Positions 1-9,664 of a stretch of 34,215 bases of DNA are shown here, in pieces. A program made the translations under genes and the position numbers. Numbering within the stretch: position 1 is the first letter of the stretch; every line of letters starts with the position of its first letter. Source of the DNA: Gamarada debralockiae (lineage: Eukaryota; Ascomycota; Leotiomycetes; Helotiales; Hyphodiscaceae); NCBI GenBank assembly GCA_002803225.1, contig NXFV01000227.1, positions 1 through 34,215 of the forward strand, written 5' to 3'. The notes below the pieces were generated by a model. It did not search any database. It had not been told where the DNA came from and saw nothing but the letters and a program-made list of their open reading frames with translations.

Positions 1-1160
1 GGGGGGGGGGGACAGCCAAAAACATCGTGCTGGCTATGTTTTATGGAGGTTGGTGGACTAGAAGAAGTGATGTTGACAAGTTGAGGATGGTAATTCGTTA
101 GGGCGGCAACTAACTTTAAATAACAAGCAAATCTCCCTTCTCCAACAAGCACGGTGTTTCCAATTCTGATAGATAGCCTAATGAGGACGGCTTGAATTCA
201 TTGTGCAACAGGAGTAACCAAAGTACCAACGGGTTCTGGCCTCGTCGGGAACAGAACCTTGCATATTACAATCTCTACGACCTCCAACTCAGGTCCGCCT
301 TCCTCCTATCTCATCCTCCATATCAACATCTATATTATCTGCAGATTCGCTCTTCCTCTTTCGAATGACCGCAATAGCTTTCGGCAGCTTCTTTACCTCG
401 CCAGTGAGTCATTGTGTCAGTTGAGCTGTATTTTGGGGGCGAAATATAGTGGCATTTCTAGACCTAGCTGATATCTAAGGAACTGAAATACAAAAAAAAG
501 AAGAACTCTCTTATATCACAAAAAAAGAGAAAATACAAACTATACCTGATTAGGTAATTCCAACCAACAGACATTCTCTATGAAGCGAAAATCCTGTAGT
601 ACATCCGATTAATTAGACTAGATTGCCAAAATCTCAACCCTAAATAAAATAACTAGCTCTAAAACCTCTTATATCGTGAATTAATGACTTCTCTTTCCTA
701 CTTATATAATCTTATATCGATACTTTCTATAGCGACTAATTTAATTACTATTAAGGCTACACTCCTCTGACTTCACGTTACTTATTCGACATAGTTGCCA
801 CGCCTTATTAATTCCTTATAACTCAAATCTTGGGGGGAGATAAGAATACTCCAACAGCTTCTATTATTAAGTGCTTTTTGCAGCATTTTATTTCAAAATG
901 GGGTGAAAATTTGCATAAGAGATCTACGGATCAGGAATAGCCTCGGCTCTAATTGCCACTTTGTCAGCTCTTCGGTGTCACGAATCTAAATTCAGGGCCT
1001 GGAAGGCAAAGTAGAATAGGTTCAATTACGACTATTCAAAGCTAAGGAAAGAAGAAGAGAAGAATGATTTGAGCTCCCTGAGCTTGTATAAACATATGAT
1101 CAACACGCTAGCGACCGCTGCGTGGCCTAGCAACCACCCGAGCTCCCCTAGCTGCCATCT
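1..1160. other. Gene-free 5' flank, partly AT-rich
   Basis: I see no supportable gene here. The first 11 bases are all G. From about 480 to 860 the sequence is rich in A and T, with poly-A stretches and many TTA/TAA trinucleotides. This could be a mutated (RIP-like) repeat or simply intergenic sequence. The short open frame at 259-471 has no recognisable motif. Confidence 0.6.
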
Positions 1161-1166
1161 GTACGA

Positions 1167-4100
1167 TTACGGGCCATCCGTACGGTCCGTGACAAGCTGC
1201 TGCGTCTGCCGGTACATGGGCTCGGTCTTGTCGTGCTTCCCCCGATGTTTCAGTAGTGATGCGAGGTTGTTTATGCTCGTGAGCGTATCAGGGTGCTCCT
1301 GGCCAAGGACCTTCTTATAGAGCTGCAGCGTCTGCCGATACATGGGCTCAGCCTCATCATACTTCCCCTGGTTATATAGTAGTGATGCGAGGTTGTTCAT
1401 GCTCGTGAGCGTATTAGGGTGCTCCTGGCCAAGGACCTTTTGCTTGAGCTGCAGTCTGCCGGTACATGGGCTCAGCCTCGTCGTACTTCCCCTGGTTGTC
1501 TAGTAGCAATGCGAGGTTGTTCATGCTCCCGAGCGTACCAGGGTGCTCCTGGCCAAGGACCTTCTGCCTAAGCTGCAGCGTCTGCCGGTACATAGGCTCA
1601 GCCTCATTGTGCTTCCCCCGGCTGTTCAATAGTGATGCGAGGTTATTCATGCTCGTGAGTGTATCAGGGTGCTCCTGGCCGAGGACCTTCCGCCTGAGCT
1701 GTAGCGTCTGCCGGTACATGGGCTCAGCCTCGTCGTACTTCCCCCGGTTGTCTACTAGCAATGCGAGGTTGTTCATGCTCGTGAGCGTATCAGGGTGCTC
1801 CTGGCCGAGGACCTTCTTACTAAGCTGCAGCGTCTGCTGGTACATGGGCTCAGCCTCGTCGTACTTTCCCCGGCGATTTAGTAGTGATGCGAGGTTGTTC
1901 ATGCTCCCGAGCGTATCAGGGTGCTCCTGGCCAAGGACCTTTTGCTTGAGCTGCAGTGTCTGCCGGTACATGGGCTCGGCCTCGTCGTACTTCCCCCGGT
2001 TTTCTAGTAACAATGCGAGGTTACTCATACTCCCGAGTGTATTAGGGTGCTCCTGGCCAAGGACCTTCTTATAGAGCTGCAGCGTCTGCCGATACATAGG
2101 CTCAGCCTCATCATACTTCCCCTGGTTATATAGTAGTGATGCGAGGTTGTTCATGCTCGTGAGCGTATCAGGGTGCTCCTGGCCAAGGACCTTTTGATTG
2201 AGCTGCAGCGTCTGCCGGTACATGGGCTCGGCCTCGTCGTACTTCCCCCGGCATTTCAGTAGCAATGCGAGGTTGTTTATGCTCTCGAGTGTATCAGGGT
2301 GCTCCTGGCCGAGTGTCTTCGATCGACTTTCCACCACTTCGGTAATTAAAACTCCGCTCTCATCAAATCGTCCATCGCGATAAAGAGACATTCCAAACTT
2401 CCATGCTAGATCAATTCTAGCCTTCCTAGATTTGTCAACTAGAGTAGACTCTAGAGCATATCGTGCGTGAGGTAGGTACACCTTCCATGCACTCCTGTTC
2501 TTATGATCATCGCCTGGGAACACTTCCGCTAATCGTGTAACAGCCCTTTCAGTCCATTGAGTGATTAGTTGCTCCTTTCGAAGCCAGTTCCGCGTCGCAA
2601 GATACACTAGCCGGTGAAGATCAAGAGTAAGGTCTGCCGATCGCCTAGTGATGAAAGAGTAGGCATCGAGCGTCCCAATCGCATCTGTCTCCTTCTTCCG
2701 AGAAGCACCTGTTGGAAGAAGAGACTGCGGAATATCCTTCGAATCGATGCAGCACATGAATGACAGGTAGTCTGCTGCTAGAATGTCGCGCCGTCGGATT
2801 TGCTCGAACGAGATTAGCCATGTTGTGGCCACTGGGTTCTTCACATTGCGATATCTCCCAGCATCCTGAAACTCCTCGCTTAGTAGATCAATGACCTCCT
2901 CTTCCTGTTCTTCTAGGAGCAACAGATATTCTGCAAGTGTTATCCCGTTCTCGTTGATATACGCAGCTGCCTGGATAATAGCCAGCGGGAGGTAGGTAAG
3001 CTCTGTAAGCAAGGCTGCAGTGTCCTGCCGGTTGTTAACTAGATCTGGATTGACCAGGCATTTCTGTAGTAGCTGCACAGATAATTCTTTGTCCATCTCC
3101 CGAACTTCTACGATATTCTCTTGTGCAAGCTTGACCGCCGTCTTCCTATCCCGCGTCGTGAACACTATAGAACCTTGCTTGCTCTTTGGCAGATAGTCGA
3201 TCAGACCCCCAGATCCCTGCGCAAATCCAGACTCAGATCCTGGCTTCGCGATCCACATATCGATATCATCGGCGTTGTCAAACACAAGCAGCCACTGGCC
3301 AGCGTTATCCTTGCTCAGGTACTCTTGCACAAGCTTCTTCACATCCGCCTCTTCCTTCTCCCAAGCAAGTATTCTAAGCTGTTGTGCAATGTTGAGGTAC
3401 GTTTGATAAAGACTTTCCATATTAGTTGCTGGTATCCAGATGACTAAGAAATTCTCATGCTTGTCTCTTATTCGGTAGACAAGCTCGAGGACCAACTGGG
3501 TCTTGCCTATACCTCCGAGCCCCCAGATTGCAACCTTTGCAGTTCTACCTCCCTTAAATAATTTTTCTTCAACCTCGGCAAGCTGGGTCCCACGACCCGT
3601 AAAATTGGGATTTCTATTAAATGGAACGATGAAAGGAACGATATTGTCTATACTAGAACTTAGCATAGGCCAAATTATCTCAGATATGCCATACCTTCTA
3701 GATCTTTCGCCTTGCTACTGTACTTAGAGAATTCTCTTACTGTCATTTGGAGCCGCTTCAGTGCGGCCTCCTTCCCCTCACCATAAATAGGCGGCATAGA
3801 CACCTCGCAGAGACCTAATAAACAGTATACCATGTCTTCTTCTTCTGTTGTCTGGCGTTGGACTGCCCATTCTTTCCGTTCAGCTATGCTGAAATCAGAG
3901 AAAGGATTTCCTTGCAGAGCCTGAATTGGAATTCGGGTGATCTCGTGAATTAGCTTTTCTAGTGACCTTTTGTTGCCTAATAGCTTGCCCTCTTTAGAGA
4001 AGAATTCGACTACTGCTGGAGCAATAAGTTCTTGAAGTGTCCAGCCTCTAGTAAACCATTTACTATCCCGAAAAGCTACTTCCCATGTACTTCGGCTTGT

Positions 4101-4463
4101 CTGAACGTCTGCGTCATAGCCAGGTGTTAATATGTCCGCGAGGTACACATAGCATTTCTTCGCATTTCGATACCAGCGGAACATAGAATTAATAGCCGTC
4201 GTAAGCTCGGTGTTGTTCGACTTATCAATACAACAAGTGTCTACCCAGAAGTATCGTAGGCCATCTTTTGTCGCTTGTTCTCCACAAAACTTGATTTTTT
4301 CGTAGCCAGTCTTACTTTTCCCAGCGCCACTAATTATATCTTCATAAGTGACCTCTTGACCATGTGTCCAAGTGTGCGAAAGTATTGCGTAAGGAAGAGT
4401 ATTATGGGTGGCGACCTGGACAAGGCTGAATTCGCCAGGGCTTTTAATCTCCAAAAGACGCAT
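1167..4463 (-). CDS. HET / NB-ARC / TPR NLR-like incompatibility protein, two exons, truncated by a 2-bp deletion
   Basis: Fungal NLR-type receptor combining a HET effector domain, an NB-ARC nucleotide-binding switch and a TPR sensor. Exon 1 (4463-3695) starts at an ATG giving MRLLEI, the usual start of HET proteins. It carries the three HET blocks: YAILSHTW (25-32), WVDTCCIDK (about 73-81) and FTRGWTLQEL (137-146). A 47-nt intron (3694-3648, GTATGG...TATAG) restores frame into exon 2, which begins VPFIVPFNRNPNFTGR. NB-ARC signs are the P-loop GLGGIGKT (299-306), Walker B LLVFDNADD (about 376-384), GSIVFTTRD (about 415) and LPLAII (about 478). From about residue 713 there are 42-residue kinesin-light-chain-type TPR units. 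The frame stops at 1414 (1000 aa) after a 2-bp deletion. The other frame continues with two more units to a stop at 1167 and would give about 1083 aa. Known role of the family: non-self recognition and programmed cell death. An ATG at 4727 would add 88 unsupported residues. Confidence 0.88.
1170..2320 (-). repeat. TPR-coding tandem array, about nine 126-bp units
   Basis: On the plus strand the landmark GGGTGCTCCTGGCC recurs every 126 bp, for example at 1291, 1417 and 1667. The one exception is a 124-bp step between 1417 and 1541. Each unit encodes a 42-residue TPR containing KYDEAEPMYRQTLQL and KVLGQEHPDTL. Units start near 2280 (INNLALLLK) and run to about 1170, where the last unit diverges. 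Variation concentrates just before GKYDEAE (KCR, YNQ, ENR, NRR, DNR, NSR, DNQ, KHR) and just before KVLGQEH (NQ, YK, KQ, SK, RR, RQ). Confidence 0.93.
3648..3694 (-). other. 47-nt intron joining the HET and NB-ARC exons
   Basis: The donor is GTATGG and the acceptor is TATAG. A TGCTAAG stretch may serve as branch point. Exon 1 ends in phase 1 (GAA G) and exon 2 supplies AC, making an Asp codon. Without splicing, the HET frame stops at 3675. The same GTATGG donor is used by intron 1 of the CorA-like gene in this window. Confidence 0.8.
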
Positions 4464-4847
4464 GATTAGGATCTTGTGTGTCTCCCGCGTGTCTGAAGAA
4501 ATTGAGGTAAGATCAAAATTCCACGATTCTAGTCCAGAGTGGAGTATGGAATAACCCTCGCAAGGTGCGGGGACGTCTATAGCACGTGATTCATTTCGTG
4601 GCAAAGCGCAGACCCGGTGCCTCTTCGGACTGTGGCTTGACCAATCTCTAGCCACAATTTGGAAGTCGAGATTCAGGCAACAGATTATTGGAGTACGGAC
4701 ACGGCCATATGGAGATGCGAAAAACAAAAGTAATATAAATCAAGCTATTATTAATTTTCGGGTAATACTGTTTTCACGAAAACCCCTCGTCCAGCACATC
4801 GCACTAACTAGAGAAATCATTCACGTCTTGGGATCCCCTGTCTTCCG

Positions 4848-5463
4848 TCATGTCTGATGTAGTATACCTGCTCCTGAAGATGGACGAATAAGCTGATCGA
4901 ACGGCATGATGTGCCGCGTCGCTATGACCAAAATTCTCAAATACTGGCAGAACGACTTGTCTCCTTTTACCTCGTTCACCCTTCTCACGCAAGACAGACG
5001 TTTGTCATCTCGCCAGCCTTTGCTACTTGTATCTTATTTAGCTTCCCCATCACCTCCGAATAATCCAACCAAAGATTTGAAACCGGTCCAGCAATGGCTC
5101 TCGTAGGCTTCTGATCCGTATATCGAAGCCGCCCTGGAAAGATGCCAACGAAGTCTCCAGGAGCGACAGCGACTAAAACACAGTCTTCAGGACCTCTTCC
5201 CAACAGAGTACCACCATCAACTTCTCCTGCGTCTTCGTATTGGCTGTCTTCTCATATTTGCATATCGCGGACAGGAGAATGTAACTGGTTTCTTCATTTC
5301 CGACGCCTTGAGGACCAAGGTGGTGTCCAATCCTATGGCTCGCTCCTTTCAATACGCTCTCGTACAGAGCCGTAACGCTCAGATTACTTCCCAGCTGACA
5401 CTGCAATATTGCTTCAACCTCACTTGGATCCTTCTTCGGCTCTAGCAGCCTATTGACCAACAT
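4848..5463 (-). pseudogene. Frameshifted pseudogene of an unidentified fungal protein
   Basis: The frame entered at 5463 reads well through NEETSYILLSAICKYEKTAN and then breaks near 5220. A one-base shift restores DGGTLLGRGPEDC, then VAPGDFVGIFPGRLRYTD and LWLDYSEVMGKLNKIQVAK. That frame ends at MTNVCLA followed by TGA near 4985. Shifting again gives NEVKGDKSFCQYLRILVIAT and HIMPFDQLIRPSSGAG, ending at 4848. The break at 4985 fits a TGG-to-TGA change plus loss of one G. Three good coding segments in three frames over about 600 bp, with no splice sites between them, point to a decayed gene rather than introns. I do not recognise the family. The GIFPGRLRYTD...LWLDYSEV string should be diagnostic in a search. 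Confidence 0.68.
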
Positions 5464-6059
5464 ATCTGAGTAGTCAAAAACTCTAACCTTTCCCGGAAGT
5501 CTAGACCGTCCTCACATTCCCACAATGTCGATCAGGTATGGAAGCTGGGATCCGGGGCTTTTCACTGGAGCTTGAATAGGACGTTGATGATGCGAAGCGG
5601 GGTACTTTGAGGTTGGGTGGTGAGCTGGCAGGCTGGTAAGGCGAGTCTACGACAGGATTTCAACGCCCAAACATGTGCATCGATTCTTAGCGTGTTTGCA
5701 AATATATCTCCCACACGTTGCAGAAAGCAGCAAAGAACTGGGGACTTTTTCGCTGCCAATAGTTGTATAAACTACATCTAGTAGTTTTTCTCAGTCCACT
5801 GAGAGACAAGAGTCGATGCGACACCTGCAGACTCGTCTAGAGTAACACATCGCCGTGACGCGACGACCGAGGCCAGAGATAGCCATATCACGAACCACAC
5901 TTCACTCCCCTGACTCAACGTTATCGAGTCAGTCATCTATCTACGTCTTCTATCAAGACTAGACCGACTACGACTAGAATAACAGCAGATAGGCGGCAGA
6001 TCAAATCCCGAATGAGCTGGCAAGGCGGTACACCTAGAAAAGGAAGGAAGCAACGTCGG
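5464..6059. other. No supportable gene
   Basis: This stretch holds only short open frames without motifs. The minus frame at 5562-5759 has a good start but low-information content. Nothing is recognised. Confidence 0.5.
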
Positions 6060-7054
6060 CTAGGCCCCACGGAAGATTCGACTCAGCACAGCCAGAACCG
6101 CAGAATTAAAACTTTCATCACCAGTAACCTCTCCATTCTTGCGAAGTGATCTAACCAAGTCTACCACGCCGGTTGTGGCACAGCAAATAGAGGTGAGGCG
6201 AACAAGATTTTGTAGATGGCACGCATCACTGTGAGCTCGAGTATGTGTTGTTGCCATCTTTCCAAGTCGAAAACTGGATGTTGAGACTTATGATGAGCGT
6301 GTACATGGCTAGATGAGCGTGAGGTATGTGATGGCGAGATGCGATGTTGGACCTATGGTGGCGCTTAACCTAGAGCCGACTGGGCATATAAGAACTGGTG
6401 GAAGGAACATGATAGAGGGTATCAGGTTTACATTGAATGTGTCCGAAAGAATCTGCAAGGAGAATACAAGAAATGAAATCCAAACGCAACGACCGAGCCC
6501 AAAGATCCACAAAATCCAAACAAGTCCCCCCCCCCGGCTTGCTCAACAATGTTCCTGAAGCCAACCTGAATCACGGCTCTATAATCCTGCACTTTCCGAA
6601 AATCCGAAACCACACACACCTATGCAGGAATGAGAAAGTCTTCCCTTCCTTCGTGCCATTGTCGCTGACCCTCAAACGCACCAACAAGATCTCCATCTCA
6701 TCCAATATCTCATGTTGACCACCACCCTTCAAGTTGGGACACATCTCCTTCAATGCTGGGTCTGGGGCTGAGTCTAAACTTGTCAGCATTGTCAAAGCAG
6801 ACGGCATGATCTTCATCACATACCTGTTGCGGAATTTGCATTCCCTGCGGCAACTGCTGCGCTATCTGCGGCGGTGCATTTGCATATGCCTCTTCGGCAT
6901 TCTTTATACACCCAAACATATTTTTGAAGATGCCGAAGAAGCTCTCCAGGCAAGACAGAGGATTGGAATTCTTCTCATTACCGGTGGGTTTGTTGGGGAG
7001 GTCTTGGTGGTCGGAGCTCATGGGCTCGGGCTTGGTATATTCGGCCTTTGTCAT
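6060..7054 (-). CDS. Weak candidate gene or relic, unidentified, exons uncertain
   Basis: An ATG at 7054 in good context (CACCAAAATG) opens a frame of 77 codons (MTKAEYTKPEP ... GMQIPQQ). It ends at a canonical donor, GTATGT (6824 descending), with a CTGAC branch site and AAG/TTTAG acceptors. Spliced in phase, however, it stops within 7 to 22 codons. The next convincing coding segment (PALKEMCPNLKGGG, then EILDEMEILLVRLRVSDNG, to about 6625) lies in another frame. Further down the minus strand a G10 run (6526-6535) separates two more plausible frames, and a 65-codon ORF lies at 6257-6060. It is either an orphan gene with several introns I cannot place or a frameshifted relic. No domain is recognised. 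Confidence 0.3.
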
Positions 7055-7475
7055 TTTGGTGTTTGTGGAAGAAAGGAGGACTTCAGCTGGGTTGAGATTT
7101 GAAGTACTTTGGTGAGATGAAAAGCTGATGGGTGAGAAAAGCAAAATTAAGGACTGGAATGTACCTGAACAGAAGAATAAAATTGTTAAGCTTAGAATTC
7201 GAGCTTTCCAAGAAACAGGAAAGAAAGCTTCTTCTTATGACCCCCAACTGCCGCGCACATGCAACTTAAAAGGGGTTCACAATTCAGAGACGGTTGATAC
7301 ACGGGGGCGCCACCAATCTTGGATCATTTGCTCGCGAAGCTGTGGCTTCGGTCCTGATTCAGGCGGCCCCCCGCCCCCCGCGCCTGGATACGCTGCCACC
7401 AAAACTCGAGTGCCTAATCACGTTTTCCCTCGCTTAATCTGTCGAAGACCCCGGCTAGAGCTTGTGACTAGAGCT

Positions 7476-7525
7476 AGAGGGTTAGGATTAGGGCTAGGGC
7501 TTAAGGTTAGTTTAGGATTCTGGTT
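7476..7525 (+). repeat. Degenerate interstitial telomere-like repeats
   Basis: About 50 bp contains GGGTTAGGATTAGGG, GCTAGGGCTTAAGG and TTAGTTTAGG, which are variants of the TTAGGG telomere unit. The repeats are degenerate and flanked by ordinary sequence on both sides, so this is not a chromosome end. Chance origin in a short tract cannot be excluded. Confidence 0.45.
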
Positions 7526-7717
7526 CTCTTGTTTTCCTTGCGAAAATCGAGCGTATTTTCGTTGAGAAATATATTGTTCAAGTTGAGTGAGGATTGCCCG
7601 TTTGGGTTAGGTTTTGTGTATCCAGCCGGGGAGGGGAGCCTGAAATCAGGACCCGTGGCTTTCTCAGCCGCTGGCTAATGATTCCCCGCCCCCAAACCTT
7701 TAAACCACCAAACTTCA

Positions 7718-7870
7718 ATGACTTTTATACTCAACCAAACTACGAAATTTTCGTGCCCGACGCCTATCTCCTCGGAGGGGGGGATCCCCACGAGCCCCTT
7801 CGGGTCGGGGGAGCCTCTACCCCCTTTCCTCGGGCTTAAGGTGGTCTTTCCATAGTAGAAGTAGGAATTG
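7718..7870. repeat. Dispersed repeat, copy 1
   Basis: This block matches 32132-32275 in the same orientation. Shared landmarks are CAATGAC, GACGCCTATCTCCTC, GGATCCCCACGAGCC, CGGGTCGGGGGAGC and CCTCGGGCTTAAGG, followed by GGTCTTTC. The core is GC-rich and could fold. On the minus strand both copies read a short Arg/Pro-rich tail, so the unit may be a fragment of a larger element. I see no terminal repeats and no transposase. Confidence 0.8.
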
Positions 7871-9074
7871 ATGGCAAGAAGATGCCTGAAAAATAGATGT
7901 TAAGGCATTTAGTCAAAATTTGGGTGTAAAGGGGGGCCTGGGAATCAATAGCCCAGCCGCAACGGAAATTTCCCAGCCATGCATGATGAATCACTTTTAC
8001 GACCAATCAATTTGACTCGAAACCATGGTAAGCATAAGGCGGCGTCTCCCAGCGGATATAAACCCCTCCATAGGATGCGATTGTTGAATAGGAGTCAAGA
8101 ACGATGGACATAAACAGATGGTGTTATAAATAGCATTGCAGGGCAGTTTTTAGGGAAGGATCCCCTGAACTCCCTGAAAAGGACTCGCTAAACGGAGAGG
8201 GAGCTCTCAAACATGATTTCCACTTTAAAAGGTTAACTGAATGCAGTAACGGTTGGTGTCTACACTGAAGTACTGTAAAGTCTCCTCGACAATGGTACGC
8301 ATTACTTTCACCACCAAACATATCAGTAATTCAGGAACGGGGGAACCCAACTCCGAAGGGAAGAAAAACCTTCGCAGGAATGAAGGCAAAGTATTCGTTT
8401 GCCTTGTCCTACTGTTTCGGGTAGCGCTGTGGTTGTGATGTCGAACAAACCTGGAAAGACTTCAAGCGACAGGCAGCCTGACATCCCATTGACGGCAAGA
8501 AGCTTGTCAAAATGCCTTGTTGATTGATCGCCCAGTCACAGCTGACATTCACTGCCCGATGGCTTGCATGTGGCGTCTCTCTCGAAATGCCACTGGGCCA
8601 TTACCCGAATGCATCACCCTAGGTCACGTGGGAGGCCTCTCATCGCGGTATTAATCGCAGCTCTCATCCGACTTGTCGCTTTCCTTTCCCCAACATCGAC
8701 CTTCTTTTCGAAGGGGAACAGGTTAGCAGCTCCCAACTCGACCCCTCCACCCTCTAACTCACTAACCGTATCTCAGCCATAGACTTCAGTCAGCTCCTGA
8801 GCGGAGTACCCCTCCGCTCGCCAACCAATCTCACGCAAAATGTGTCAGTGATCAAGTTCAATCAAATGGTCTCGAAGTATGTCTATGGCCCACTGCTAGT
8901 CTTGACGATCTCTGCTGGCCGGGACCGGCAGAATCTCCTAGCTGGGTTGGACCGTCTTTGGGTTCGTTTGAGAGTCGAGACCACTGCGGACCGGGGCTTG
9001 AGAGCCTTGGTGTCGAGGAGGATGTTTTGGGAAGTGGGTTGTTCGGAGGTTCTGGTGTGGAAGAGAACTTGTGG

Positions 9075-9664
9075 ATGAGTGGATTTTTTGGCGGTGATGT
9101 GATACGATGGTGGGATTTGGACCAGCCAGTGGTGGGAGAGAACGGTGGAAGCGCACTGGAATACCGAACAGGGGAGTCTTCGAGATCAGTGTCGATGTCG
9201 ACGAGCGAGGATCTGGCTTCATCGCTGGATCTGAGTGCTGGTGAATCTGGTCGAAATTGGCGGGCAGGCGATGTTGGGATGTCAAGATCCGTGTCGCAGG
9301 TTGCATCTTCCGAGATGAGTGGCTTTGCAGCTACCCAGATTGTGGTCGAACGTTTACCCATCGTCACAAGCTTAAGTAAGTCTTGCTCGATTCAAGAAAC
9401 CCTCGCAATCTGATACCTAGCAGTCGACATCAGAAGTACCACAACAAGCCTCATAGGTGCCTGGAAGCATCTTGCCGAGCCCAAGATGTCGCTTTCTCCC
9501 TTGAGAAAGACCTCGTTAGACACCAGGCTCAGCATAATGGTCGCCGTTACTACTGCCATCACAACCAATGCCCACACTTGCTGAATGGCGTCCACGGCGG
9601 CTTTACGGGGAAAGATAACCTCAAGCGACACATCACCAACCAGCACCGACATTCTCGACCGTGA
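9075..9664 (+). CDS. C2H2 zinc-finger protein, three exons
   Basis: Likely DNA-binding nuclear protein of about 160 aa. Proposed exons are 9075-9240, 9300-9375 and 9424-9664. The second intron is well supported: GTAAGT at 9376 and CTAGCAG at 9423, 48 nt. Removing it joins CSYPDCGRTFTHRHKL to NRHQKYHNKPHRC, completing finger 1 (C-x4-C, H-x4-H). Finger 2 runs from CLEASC to HQAQH. Finger 3 runs from CHHNQC to HITNQH, with a longer 15-residue spacer. The first intron (GTGAAT at 9241 to CAG at 9299) is needed because the finger frame has a stop just upstream, but its donor is weak. The start is the first ATG in the exon-1 frame, which stays open without an ATG back to about 8766, so an upstream exon is possible. 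A minus-strand frame at 8858-9367 is a shadow. Confidence 0.68.

Larger units (their letters stand above)
7145..9074. other. Intergenic stretch with repeats, no supportable gene
   Basis: Two features stand out: telomere-like degenerate repeats at about 7476-7525 and a copy of a dispersed repeat at about 7718-7870. From 7870 to 8760 I see no coding signal. From about 8766 to 9074 the plus frame leading into the zinc-finger gene is open but has no ATG, so an upstream exon of that gene could lie here. Confidence 0.5.

Noticed and set aside
1466..2074. 202-codon plus-strand open frame across the TPR array
   Set aside because: It is the antisense shadow of the 126-bp repeat, whose length is a multiple of three. 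It has no known motif.
6734..7102. 122-codon plus frame
   Set aside because: It overlaps the better-starting minus frame (Kozak-like ATG at 7054, canonical donor) and shows no motif.
7632..7685. tRNA-like stretch on the minus strand (box-A-like TAGCCAGCGG and a CCTGA/TCAGG stem)
   Set aside because: The stem encloses only two bases, no acceptable T-arm or acceptor stem pairs, and box B is poor. At best a decayed tRNA fragment.
8858..9367. 169-codon minus-strand frame over the zinc-finger gene
   Set aside because: It starts with GTG, is low-complexity, and overlaps exons whose zinc-finger motifs are clear on the plus strand.
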